Shown here in pieces: positions 1 through 7,272 of a stretch of DNA of 7,351 nucleotides (positions are counted from its first letter, which is position 1; each line of letters opens with the position of its first letter). The notes beneath the pieces are model-generated. The model made no database searches. It was not told the DNA's origin and saw nothing but the letters and a program-made list of their open reading frames with translations. Both the position numbers and the translations under genes were made by a program. The DNA is from Lachnospiraceae bacterium (GTDB taxonomy: Bacteria; Bacillota; Clostridia; Lachnospirales; Lachnospiraceae): positions 1 to 7,351 of the forward strand of contig JAGCSS010000007.1 of the NCBI GenBank assembly GCA_017964055.1, given 5' to 3'.

Positions 1-1005
1 ATGTCGGACATGGATTTCGAGTGCCCGCCGGTAACTCTCAGGAATGTATTCTGGAACGCGCAGATGGGACCGTCATGGTCGAGACCGCTCGGACTCGTCA
101 TCGATACGGACTGCCCTCTGTTCAGATATTTCCCGACTTCGAGGTCGGGAGGCTGGGAATGGGAAAATATCCTCGATACCGCGAGAGGACTGAATTTCCC
201 CGCCAGATACGCTTCGATCGTAAGAGCTGTCGATGACTGGAATCGGAATTTCCCGCTCTCGCTGATATTCGAAGGCAGGGTATTTTCGGGGAAGCTGCTT
301 TTCTGCTCGGCCGAACTGTCGGGCACGTTTGAGAGCAGACCGGAGGCATATACACTGCGCAATGCGCTTTTCGCGTATGCGGCATCACCGGAGTTCAATC
401 CGGCGCAGGAGATAGACTGGAGCGATGTCTGCAGGCATATCAGACCGCTGTTTAAGGGTTCGGACATTATCGCTTCCGTTGAGAGTGCGGATAAAGCTCT
501 CGCAGGGAACTTTACCGACCTCTTCGACATAAATCCGAACATCCCGTTCAGATATAAGCCTGAGAGCCTGCCAGTATGCTTTACCGTCAGACTCAAAAGA
601 CCCGTGAGGGTGCGCAGGCTGTACGTGCTCCCGATACAGTCCGACAGGGATTTCCCGGGTGTTATGCGTGAGTACGGGATCAGGGCCTGCGGACGAGAGA
701 TCCGCGGTGAATGGAAGAACGGTTTTGAGACGCAGTGGTCGGATACGATCGACGCTGTGACCGATACGCTGGAGCTGACGGTGTATTCGACCTATTCGAT
801 GGGCGAGGCTGTCAGATGGTACGAGGGTCCCGAAGGCTTCTACAGCAAAAAGGCTGTTGAGCCGCTCGCGATAACCGCGGCGTCACTCGGGATCGAGTAT
901 GATGAAGAAGGAGCGGACGACAAGGTGACCCCGCCTCTCCGCCGCAGCGACGAGCCTTTCTGGCGACAGGAGGCCGCGAAACGTCATATCGAGATCGACA
1001 TATGA
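1..1005 (+). CDS. Glycoside hydrolase family 2-type protein, C-terminal part (5'-truncated by window)
   Basis: The 334 visible residues look like the end of a much longer GH2-type enzyme (members are often around 1000 residues), so the ATG at base 1 is probably an internal methionine and the true start lies upstream. Residues about 13-135 carry a pattern I know from the C-terminal region of GH2 'sugar-binding domain' proteins: an FWN motif, CPLFRYFPT (38-46), GWEWENIL (51-58), VDDWN (77-81), LIFEGRV (88-94) and GKLLFCSAEL (97-106). Residues about 185-275 look like a beta-sandwich of the F5/8 type C (CBM32-like) kind. The catalytic barrel is outside the window, so the substrate cannot be read; beta-galactosidase-like trimming of RG-I side chains is an inference from the lyase and rhamnose genes that follow. 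The gene ends with TGA at 1003-1005. Assignment to the superfamily is fairly good; the specificity is unknown. Confidence 0.72.
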   Translation: MSDMDFECPPVTLRNVFWNAQMGPSWSRPLGLVIDTDCPLFRYFPTSRSGGWEWENILDTARGLNFPARYASIVRAVDDWNRNFPLSLIFEGRVFSGKLLFCSAELSGTFESRPEAYTLRNALFAYAASPEFNPAQEIDWSDVCRHIRPLFKGSDIIASVESADKALAGNFTDLFDINPNIPFRYKPESLPVCFTVRLKRPVRVRRLYVLPIQSDRDFPGVMREYGIRACGREIRGEWKNGFETQWSDTIDAVTDTLELTVYSTYSMGEAVRWYEGPEGFYSKKAVEPLAITAASLGIEYDEEGADDKVTPPLRRSDEPFWRQEAAKRHIEIDI

Positions 1006-1033
1006 TACAGGTCTTATAAACGACAAAACACTG

Positions 1034-1065
1034 GTGTCCGCAGCCTGCTTACGGGACGCGGACAC
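1034..1065 (+). promoter_or_regulatory. Intergenic hairpin before the lyase gene
   Basis: GTGTCCGC at 1034-1041 is perfectly complementary to GCGGACAC at 1058-1065, an 8-bp GC-rich stem enclosing 16 bases. A small inner helix (CCT at 1044-1046 with GGG at 1053-1055) could extend it. No T-run follows on the + strand, so it is not a standard intrinsic terminator. The right arm ends directly before the weak Shine-Dalgarno-like GGAACGG (1066-1072) of the lyase gene. It could therefore stabilise a processed mRNA end, affect translation, or do nothing. The pairing is seen directly; the role is inferred. Confidence 0.45.
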
Positions 1066-1079
1066 GGAACGGATATACT

Positions 1080-3635
1080 ATGAGATTACACAGACTTTCC
1101 GGAAGAACCGGATATACGACCTTCGGGTGCATGTGGAAGCAGGGTGAGGTTAAGCCCTCGTCGGACTATGTCTGCACGAACGCGGACGGAACGACAGTGC
1201 CCCTGCAGTCGAGGGTGACCGCGTACTGGCCCGACGGCTCGGTAAAATGGAGCGCTCACACGGCTGATGCGGACACGCTCTCGGACAATATCGAGGTGCT
1301 GCCGGGAGCCGGCGCAAATGCCGGAGGCAGGACTATCAGCGTTAAGCGCGACGCAGAAGGCTATGCGGTCGACAACGGGTGCTTTACGGTTTATATCCCG
1401 GGAAGCGGCGCGGAGCTGGTATCGAAGATCGAGGCAGGCAGCAGGCTTGTCGCAAAGAGCTTCAGACCGGAGCTGCTCCTTTCGGGACCTGCCGTGATAG
1501 ACGGAAACCGTGCCGAGGTCGTAAGGGAGTTTTTCGGACGTGTTGATTCAGCGGAGATCGAAGAGCAGGGCAGCCTTATGTGCTCGTTTAAGTTCACGGG
1601 CACCCATGTTGACAAAAACGGTACCGAAAGACTGCGCTTCATCATCAGGATGAAGATCTGCGCAGGCTCGGAGAGGCTGGATCTCACACATACTTTTATC
1701 TATGACGGCGAACCGGATAAGGATTATCTGAAGGGACTGTCGGTATCTTTCGAGATCCCCGCGGCCGGTGAGCCTTACAACAGACATATCAAATTCACGC
1801 CAGATCACGGCGTTTTCCATGAGTCGTCGATGACCATGATCAGCTGGAGACCCAGAGTCCCCGCAGGGCTTCATGCGGCGCAGATGCGCGGCGAGCTGCT
1901 GCGTCCCGAGGGCAAAGAGCTCGAAGCCGTTGGGCAGATCATGAAGGATATCCCTTTCTGGGACGAATACGATCTGTGCCAGGACAGCGACAGTCATTTC
2001 CTGATCAGGAAAAAGCTCGCGGGCGATCATCTCTGCTATATCGACAGCCTGAACGGAAACAGGGCAAAAGGTGCCGCTTTCGTCGGCAGCGAAGCAGGCG
2101 GAGTCATGGCTGCGATACGTGATTTCTGGGAGAAATACCCTTCGGGATATACGGTATCGGGACTGACCTCGGACACCGTGCGCATGAGCGTGCATCTGTG
2201 GTCGCCTTCCGCAAGACCCTATGATTTCAGGCATTATGCCGACAGAGGCTACAATCAGGTATGCTACGAGGGCTACGACTACAAGGGAGCCGATCCTTAC
2301 GGCATCGCATGCACGAACGAGTTCTCGCTCAGATTCACCGATACGCTCTGCGTGAGCGACGAGGAGCTGCTCACATTTGCCTCGGATATCGATACCGCGA
2401 CGCTTTACGTCGGTGATCCGGAGTATTATCATGAGCTGAGGGCGTTCGGCTACTGGTCTCTGGTGAAGAACGGCACGGAACTTGAGCGGAAACTGGAAAA
2501 GGACCTCGAGACGTCCTTTGAATTCTATAAAAACGAAGTTGAGCAGCGAAGATGGTACGGCATGTTCAATTACGGCGATTTCATGCACACCTACGATCCC
2601 GACCGTCATGTCTGGAGATACGACGTGGGCGGATACGCCTGGGACAATACCGAGCTCGTGCCTACGCTATGGCTGTGGTACTACTTCATGCGCACGGGAC
2701 GCGCGGATGTGTTCAGGCTCGCGGAAAAGCTCTCGCGCCATACCTCCGAGGTAGATGTTTACCACATCGGAAAATACAAGGGTATGGGATCGCGCCACAA
2801 TGTGATCCACTGGGGATGCCCCTGCAAGGAAGCCAGGATCGCCATGGCGGGCCATCACAGATTCTATTACTATCTGACCGGCGACAGGCGTCTGGAGGAT
2901 ATATTCGACGAATTAAAGGACAATGAGGCGACGTTCTTAAACCGCGATCCCCTCGGGGATTTCTATCCGAAAGAGGCCATGGTAGAACCCTCGCACGCGA
3001 GGACAGGCCCCGACTGGTCATCGCTCTGCTCGAACTGGATGACGGAATGGGAGCGCACCGGAGACACGAAGTACCGCGACAAGATACTCGTAGGCTCGCA
3101 GGATATCAAAAACGCGCCGCTCAAGCTCGTTTCGGGACCCGATTTCGAGTTCAATCCCAATACGCTTCACCTGCATTACATAGGCGAGCGAACGACCGGC
3201 GGCACACATCTGCAGATATGCATGGGCGCGCCTTCGATATGGATGGAGATGGCCGATCTGCTCGGCGATGAAGAATGGAAGGATATGCTCGCGGAATACG
3301 GCAGATTCTATTTCCTGCCGGACGACGAAAAACAGAAGGAATCAAAGGGACTGATCGGCGACAGACAGTTTACGTTACCGATGTTCGCAACGGGTATCGG
3401 GGCGTACGGCGCCGCAAAACTGAACGATAAGGTACTCGCGGACAGAGCGGTAAAGACTCTGACCGACGCGCAGTACAACGAGTATTCACCGAACGGCTAT
3501 GAGCCCGTGACCGTGCCTGATGCGGGCAATAACGCGGAGCTTAAGGAGATCGCTAGGATATCGACAAACCATGCGGCGCAGTTCCGACTGAACGCGATCA
3601 TGCTGATGGAGTTCCTTGACGGCATCAATGAATGA
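1080..3635 (+). CDS. PcRGLX/YetA-like exo-rhamnogalacturonan lyase
   Basis: This 851-residue protein resembles the exo-rhamnogalacturonan lyase family typified by fungal PcRGLX (PL26) and Bacillus subtilis YetA, which is of similar length. The family has an N-terminal RIFT-barrel, a central beta-sandwich and a C-terminal alpha/alpha toroid. Here residues about 1-90 fit the first part (FGCMWKQGEVK at 15-25, AYWPDGSVKWSAH at 48-60), about 90-420 the sandwich, and about 430-851 the toroid. The toroid contains the conserved-looking segments YHIGKYKGMGSRHN (561-574), HWGCPC (577-582), RTGPDW (641-646) and TTGGTHLQ (705-712). I do not know the catalytic residues well enough to name them. The family cleaves the galacturonate-rhamnose backbone of RG-I by beta-elimination. 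The N-terminus is polar with no signal peptide, so it should act in the cytoplasm on imported oligosaccharides. The start at 1080 has only a weak ribosome site (GGAACGG, 7-base spacing), but its position suits the domain start. rhaB follows after 21 bases, supporting a shared transcript. Exact activity is inferred. Confidence 0.8.
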   Translation: MRLHRLSGRTGYTTFGCMWKQGEVKPSSDYVCTNADGTTVPLQSRVTAYWPDGSVKWSAHTADADTLSDNIEVLPGAGANAGGRTISVKRDAEGYAVDNGCFTVYIPGSGAELVSKIEAGSRLVAKSFRPELLLSGPAVIDGNRAEVVREFFGRVDSAEIEEQGSLMCSFKFTGTHVDKNGTERLRFIIRMKICAGSERLDLTHTFIYDGEPDKDYLKGLSVSFEIPAAGEPYNRHIKFTPDHGVFHESSMTMISWRPRVPAGLHAAQMRGELLRPEGKELEAVGQIMKDIPFWDEYDLCQDSDSHFLIRKKLAGDHLCYIDSLNGNRAKGAAFVGSEAGGVMAAIRDFWEKYPSGYTVSGLTSDTVRMSVHLWSPSARPYDFRHYADRGYNQVCYEGYDYKGADPYGIACTNEFSLRFTDTLCVSDEELLTFASDIDTATLYVGDPEYYHELRAFGYWSLVKNGTELERKLEKDLETSFEFYKNEVEQRRWYGMFNYGDFMHTYDPDRHVWRYDVGGYAWDNTELVPTLWLWYYFMRTGRADVFRLAEKLSRHTSEVDVYHIGKYKGMGSRHNVIHWGCPCKEARIAMAGHHRFYYYLTGDRRLEDIFDELKDNEATFLNRDPLGDFYPKEAMVEPSHARTGPDWSSLCSNWMTEWERTGDTKYRDKILVGSQDIKNAPLKLVSGPDFEFNPNTLHLHYIGERTTGGTHLQICMGAPSIWMEMADLLGDEEWKDMLAEYGRFYFLPDDEKQKESKGLIGDRQFTLPMFATGIGAYGAAKLNDKVLADRAVKTLTDAQYNEYSPNGYEPVTVPDAGNNAELKEIARISTNHAAQFRLNAIMLMEFLDGINE

Positions 3636-3656
3636 ACAAAAGGCGGGACAAAGGTT

Positions 3657-5054
3657 ATGAAATATTATCTGGCGGTTGATATCGGAGCTTCGAGCGGCAG
3701 GCACATACTCGGATCGCTCGAGAACGGTAAGATGAAGACCGAGGAGATCTACAGATTTCCAAACGGAATGGTCGAGAAGGACGGGCATAAATACTGGGAT
3801 GCGGACGCGCTCTTCGGACACATTAAGGCAGGCATGAAAAAATGCGCCGAGAGCGGGAAGATACCGGTCAGCATCGGCATCGACACCTGGGCCGTGGATT
3901 ACGCGCTGCTCGACGATGCGGGAGAGCGGGTGAGCCCCGTGTTCGGCTATCGAGACGGCAGGACCGAGGGTATTGATGCCGAGGTTTACAAGGTCATTCC
4001 CGAAGAGGAGCTCTACGCGAGGACAGGCATACAGAAGCAGCCGTTCAATACGATATATCAGCTGTGCGCGGCCAAAAAGGACGATCCCGGCGCGCTCGGG
4101 AAGGCTCAGACGATGCTGCTGATGCCGGATTATTTTAATTTCCTGCTCACGGGAAAGCGCATGACCGAGTACACCAACGCCTCGACCACGCAGCTGCTCG
4201 ATCCGAAGACTTACGACTGGGACTTTGAGCTGATCGAAAAGCTCGGGCTCCCCCGAAGGATATTTACTGAGATCGCTGAGCCGGGTACGATACTCGGACC
4301 GCTGAAGGCGGAGATACGCGACGAGATCGGTTACGACTGCACTGTGGTGCTCCCGGCCACGCACGATACGGGTTCTGCGGTGGCGGCGGTACCGACACAG
4401 AGCGATGAAGCGCTCTATATCAGTTCCGGAACCTGGTCGCTGATGGGCTGTGAGCTGAAAGAAGCCGATACTTCCGCGGAGAGCAGAAAGCGCAATCTCA
4501 CCAACGAGGGCGGATACGATCACCGCTTCAGGTTCCTGAAAAATATCATGGGACTGTGGATGATACAGTCGGCCAAGCAGGAGCTCGCGCCCGACTTAAG
4601 CTACGGAGAGCTCTGCGAGGCGGCGTCACAGGCGGATATCGCTTCGATCATCCCGGCCAACGACGGCAGATTCTTAAGCCCCGCGAGCATGAGCGAAGAG
4701 GTCAGGGCCGCATGCCGCGAGAGCGGGCAGCAGGTGCCCGAAACTCCCGCCGAAGTTGCGGCAGTAATATATAACAGCCTTGCGCGCTGCTATGCGGATA
4801 CGCTTTCTGAGATCGAGGAGATCACGGGAAAGCATTACGCCGCGGTCAATGTGATCGGAGGCGGCTCGAACGCGGACTATCTGAACAGGATCACCGCAAA
4901 AGCGTGCGGCAGGACCGTTTACGCGGGGCCTTCCGAGGCTACGGCGATCGGCAACCTGCTCGTGCAGATGATGGCGGACGGCGCCGTATCTGATCTTAAG
5001 GCAGGCAGGAGACTGGTATTCGACTCATTTGCGGTTAGGGAATATCGTCCGTAA
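3657..5054 (+). CDS. rhaB: Rhamnulokinase (L-rhamnulose kinase)
   Basis: RhaB transfers phosphate from ATP to L-rhamnulose, giving L-rhamnulose 1-phosphate in the cytoplasm. The 465-residue protein is a FGGY-type sugar kinase of the ASKHA fold and is slightly shorter than the Escherichia coli enzyme (489). The N-terminal phosphate loop reads VDIGASSGR (7-15). The sugar-binding region includes GIDTWAVDYALLDD and the GYRDGRT segment, and THDTGSA places Asp237 where the family has its catalytic base. YISSGTWSLMG and VIGGGSN (399-405) form the second phosphate and adenosine sites, and a GPSEATAIGN segment follows as expected in RhaB. AGGCGGG at 3641-3647, nine bases upstream, is the likely ribosome site. 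It lies 21 bases after the lyase gene and 57 bases before rhaA, so one operon is likely. All key motifs are intact; a related kinase such as fuculokinase is unlikely given rhaA and rhaD alongside. Confidence 0.96.
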   Translation: MKYYLAVDIGASSGRHILGSLENGKMKTEEIYRFPNGMVEKDGHKYWDADALFGHIKAGMKKCAESGKIPVSIGIDTWAVDYALLDDAGERVSPVFGYRDGRTEGIDAEVYKVIPEEELYARTGIQKQPFNTIYQLCAAKKDDPGALGKAQTMLLMPDYFNFLLTGKRMTEYTNASTTQLLDPKTYDWDFELIEKLGLPRRIFTEIAEPGTILGPLKAEIRDEIGYDCTVVLPATHDTGSAVAAVPTQSDEALYISSGTWSLMGCELKEADTSAESRKRNLTNEGGYDHRFRFLKNIMGLWMIQSAKQELAPDLSYGELCEAASQADIASIIPANDGRFLSPASMSEEVRAACRESGQQVPETPAEVAAVIYNSLARCYADTLSEIEEITGKHYAAVNVIGGGSNADYLNRITAKACGRTVYAGPSEATAIGNLLVQMMADGAVSDLKAGRRLVFDSFAVREYRP

Positions 5055-5100
5055 GAAGGAGCATATCTTAAACACGTTTCAAAAATGCAGAACATATATG

Positions 5101-5106
5101 AGGAGG
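5101..5106 (+). promoter_or_regulatory. Shine-Dalgarno that sets the rhaA start
   Basis: AGGAGG is a perfect Shine-Dalgarno, five bases before the ATG at 5112. The earlier in-frame ATG at 5085 has no comparable site, and if it were used this Shine-Dalgarno would lie within the coding sequence. The shorter reading is therefore preferred. Confidence 0.85.
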
Positions 5107-5111
5107 GCATT

Positions 5112-6356
5112 ATGAGTTATTCGGAAGCAAAAGAAAAATACGCAAAGCTGGGCATCGATACCGACGCCGCGATCGCAAAACTGAAAGACATCCCTGTGGC
5201 GCTTCACTGCTGGCAGCTGGACGATGTTAAGGGATTTGACCAGGACGGTCCCCTGACCGGAGGCATCCAGACAACGGGCAATTACCCCGGAAAGGCTATG
5301 ACGCCCGAGCAGCTGTTTGCCGATTACGAGAAGGTATTTGAACTGACTCCCGGTACCAAGAAGATCAACGTTCACGCAAGCTACGCGATCTTCGAAAAGG
5401 GAGAATGGGTTGACCGCGACGCGCTGGAGCCCAAGCATTTTAAGAAGTGGGTCGAGCTGGCGAAGAAGCATCATGCCGGACTCGATTTTAACCCTACATT
5501 TTTCTCGAGTCCCCGTGTTAAGGACGGACTGACGCTTACCAGCCCGGACGAGGAGACCAGACAGTTCTGGATCCGTCACGGACAGGCATGCCTGCGTATT
5601 TCGGAGTATTTCGCGAAAGAGACCGGCATTCCCTGCGTCATGAACATCTGGATCGGCGACGGCTACAAGGACATTCCCGCCGACAGGCTCGGACCGAGGC
5701 TCAGATACAAGGACTCGATCGAGCAGATCCTTTCGATCCCTTACGACCGCGAGCTTGTTAAGCCCTGTGTTGAGTCGAAGGTATTCGGCATCGGCGTTGA
5801 GGCATATACTGCAGGCTCGGCAGAGTTCACACTGAGCTTCGCCGCTACCCATGAAGGCGTTATGCCTCTGATGGACAACGGACATTATCATCCGACCGAG
5901 GTGGTTTCGGACAAGATCCCCGCGCTCATGTGCTTCTATCCTGAGTTTGCGCTGCATATCACCAGACCCATCCGCTGGGATTCGGACCATGTTGTGCTCT
6001 TTGACGACGAGACCCGCGAAATGGCAAAGGAGATCGTACGCTGCGGCGGCATCGGCAAGATCCATATGGCACTCGACTATTTCGATGCTTCGATCAACAG
6101 GATCTCCGCTCTGGCTACCGGCTACAGAAGCTGGCAGAAGGCGCTCCTCGAGGCTCTTTGCCTGCCTCACGCGGAACTGAAGAGACTGCAGGATGCGAAC
6201 GAGCTCAGCAGAAAGATGGTTCTCCAGGAGGCCGTAAAACTGTTCCCTCTGGGTGAGATCTGGGATGAGTACTTAAGACGCGAGGGCGTTGTGGATGATT
6301 TCGCCTTCTACGATGAGATCGAAAAATACGAAAAGGAAGTGCTGTTAAAACGATGA
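5112..6356 (+). CDS. rhaA: L-rhamnose isomerase
   Basis: RhaA interconverts L-rhamnose and L-rhamnulose, the first step of the pathway, using divalent metals (Mn, Zn or similar). From the chosen start the protein has 414 residues, close to the Escherichia coli enzyme (419). The start at 5112 is chosen because AGGAGG lies five bases upstream; the longer reading from 5085 would add nine residues (MQNIYEEGI). The xylose-isomerase-like TIM barrel shows family motifs: NIWIGDGYKD, ESKVFGIG (221-228), MDNGHYHPTE with Asp255 and His258, His282 in ALHITRP, RWDSDH with Asp290 and Asp292, and LDYFDASINR with Asp322. The spacing of these Asp/His residues matches the metal cluster of known RhaA enzymes. 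The stop overlaps the rhaD start by four bases (ATGA), suggesting translational coupling. No truncation or missing active-site residue is visible. Confidence 0.96.
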   Translation: MSYSEAKEKYAKLGIDTDAAIAKLKDIPVALHCWQLDDVKGFDQDGPLTGGIQTTGNYPGKAMTPEQLFADYEKVFELTPGTKKINVHASYAIFEKGEWVDRDALEPKHFKKWVELAKKHHAGLDFNPTFFSSPRVKDGLTLTSPDEETRQFWIRHGQACLRISEYFAKETGIPCVMNIWIGDGYKDIPADRLGPRLRYKDSIEQILSIPYDRELVKPCVESKVFGIGVEAYTAGSAEFTLSFAATHEGVMPLMDNGHYHPTEVVSDKIPALMCFYPEFALHITRPIRWDSDHVVLFDDETREMAKEIVRCGGIGKIHMALDYFDASINRISALATGYRSWQKALLEALCLPHAELKRLQDANELSRKMVLQEAVKLFPLGEIWDEYLRREGVVDDFAFYDEIEKYEKEVLLKR

Positions 6357-7174
6357 AAATACTTGATGCTGAATTTGTGAAAGGCTTTATCAGAATGGCC
6401 AATGACGGCTGGGAACAGGGCTGGCACGAAAGGAACGGAGGAAATCTGTCCTACCGCATCCGTCCCGAAGAGGTCGAGAGCGTAAAGGAGAATTTCGAGC
6501 CCAGAGCATGGACTCCCATAGGCACCACGGTGCCCGCGCTCGGAGGGGAATACTTCCTCGTAACCGGTTCGGGCAAGTTCTTCAGGAACTGCATTATCGA
6601 TCCCGCTGATTCGATGTGCGTGATCGAGCTGGACAAGGCCGGTGAGAACTACCGCATCGTCTGGGGTCTCGTAAACGGCGGACGCCCGACATCCGAGCTT
6701 CCGAGCCACCTGATGAACCATGAGGGTAAGTTCCTGATCGACCCCAAGTACCGCGTTATCTATCATGCGCATACAACCAATATCATCGCGCTGACATTTG
6801 TGCTTCCGCTCGATGACGCCGTATTTACCAGAGAGCTCTGGGAGATGGCTACGGAGTGCCCCGTTGTATTCCCCGACGGAGTGGGTGTTGTACCGTGGAT
6901 GGTTCCCGGCGGACGCGACATCGCGGTAGCCACGAGCGAACTCATGAAAAAGTACGATCTGGCGGTATGGGCACATCACGGCATGTTCGCCGCAGGCGAG
7001 AATTTCGACATTACCTTCGGCCTGATGCACACCGCGGAGAAGTCCGCAGAGATCCTGGTCAAGGTGCTCTCGATGCGCCCCGACAAGCTGCAGACGATCA
7101 CTGTACAGAATTTCAGGGACCTCGCGCGTGACTTTAACGTAACGCTTCCCGAGAAGTTTTTATACGAGAAATGA
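6353..7174 (+). CDS. rhaD: Rhamnulose-1-phosphate aldolase
   Basis: RhaD cleaves L-rhamnulose 1-phosphate to dihydroxyacetone phosphate and L-lactaldehyde. It is a zinc-dependent class II aldolase of the AraD/FucA family. The 273-residue length nearly equals the Escherichia coli enzyme (274). Visible motifs are ERNGGNLSYR (26-35), which binds the phosphate end in this family, VTGSGKFFRN (70-79), SELPSH with Glu115 as the probable catalytic acid/base, YHAHTTN with zinc ligands His138 and His140, and WAHHGMF, where His209 is the likely third ligand. The N-terminus aligns with the canonical enzyme from about residue 7, leaving no room for an added targeting peptide. The ATG overlaps the rhaA stop, so translation is probably coupled to rhaA. 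L-lactaldehyde would pass to a reductase (giving 1,2-propanediol) or a dehydrogenase, neither identified in the window. Confidence 0.96.
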   Translation: MKILDAEFVKGFIRMANDGWEQGWHERNGGNLSYRIRPEEVESVKENFEPRAWTPIGTTVPALGGEYFLVTGSGKFFRNCIIDPADSMCVIELDKAGENYRIVWGLVNGGRPTSELPSHLMNHEGKFLIDPKYRVIYHAHTTNIIALTFVLPLDDAVFTRELWEMATECPVVFPDGVGVVPWMVPGGRDIAVATSELMKKYDLAVWAHHGMFAAGENFDITFGLMHTAEKSAEILVKVLSMRPDKLQTITVQNFRDLARDFNVTLPEKFLYEK

Positions 7175-7198
7175 TGGCAAGCAGAATTAAGCTTTTCG

Positions 7199-7219
7199 AT
7201 TATAGGCTTTGCCTATAAT
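7199..7219 (+). promoter_or_regulatory. Perfect 9-bp hairpin after rhaD
   Basis: ATTATAGGC (7199-7207) and GCCTATAAT (7211-7219) are perfect inverted arms around a TTT loop. It starts 25 bases after the rhaD stop. The following bases (atgccgaagg) contain no T-run, so a standard intrinsic terminator is not supported. It may protect or divide the transcript between rhaD and the next gene, or be part of an intergenic repeat. The pairing is directly visible; the function is inferred. Confidence 0.5.
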
Positions 7220-7226
7220 ATGCCGA

Positions 7227-7246
7227 AGGCGAAACTGCGAGTGCCT
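7227..7246 (+). promoter_or_regulatory. Second, bulged hairpin before the last gene
   Basis: AGGC (7227-7230) pairs with GCCT (7243-7246), and ACT (7234-7236) pairs with AGT (7240-7242), with GAA bulged on the left side and a GCG loop. It lies 12 bases upstream of the AAGGAG ribosome site. Its AGGC and GCCT arms repeat those of the hairpin at 7199-7219, so alternative pairing between the two is possible. It is short and could be chance. Confidence 0.25.
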
Positions 7247-7258
7247 GGAACGAAGTGG

Positions 7259-7264
7259 AAGGAG
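7259..7264 (+). promoter_or_regulatory. Shine-Dalgarno of the 3'-edge gene
   Basis: AAGGAG lies eight bases before the ATG at 7273, an ideal spacing. It is the main support for calling the short open frame at the window edge a real gene start. Confidence 0.8.
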
Positions 7265-7272
7265 AGACAGAT

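Noticed and set aside
1..3. ATG at base 1 as the true start of the first gene
   Set aside because: The protein starts in the middle of a pattern typical of the C-terminal part of GH2-type enzymes, and no upstream ribosome site can be seen, so the gene is treated as cut by the window edge.
995..1020. Possible promoter: TCGACA (995-1000) with TATAAA (1015-1020)
   Set aside because: The spacing is only 14 bases instead of about 17, and the first box lies inside the hydrolase gene. Short matches like this are common by chance, so it is not listed as a feature.
1548..2609. Long open frame of 353 codons on the - strand
   Set aside because: It lies wholly inside the lyase gene on the opposite strand, and its translation shows no recognisable family. 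It is a shadow of the codon bias of the real gene.
3486..4523. Open frame of 345 codons on the - strand across the lyase-rhaB junction
   Set aside because: It overlaps two well-supported genes and shows no recognisable motif; a shadow frame.
5079..6170. Open frame of 363 codons on the - strand over rhaA
   Set aside because: It is entirely antisense to a rhaA with an intact active site, and the translation resembles no known protein. A shadow frame despite its length.
6308..7030. Open frame of 240 codons on the - strand over rhaD
   Set aside because: It is antisense to an intact rhaD and has no recognisable domain.
7174..7218. Tiny open frame ATG...TAA after rhaD (14 codons)
   Set aside because: It overlaps the rhaD stop, has no ribosome site of its own and runs through the hairpin; most likely chance.
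7199..7219. Intrinsic terminator after rhaD
   Set aside because: The stem is perfect, but it is AT-rich at its base and no T-run follows on the + strand, so termination is not supported by sequence.
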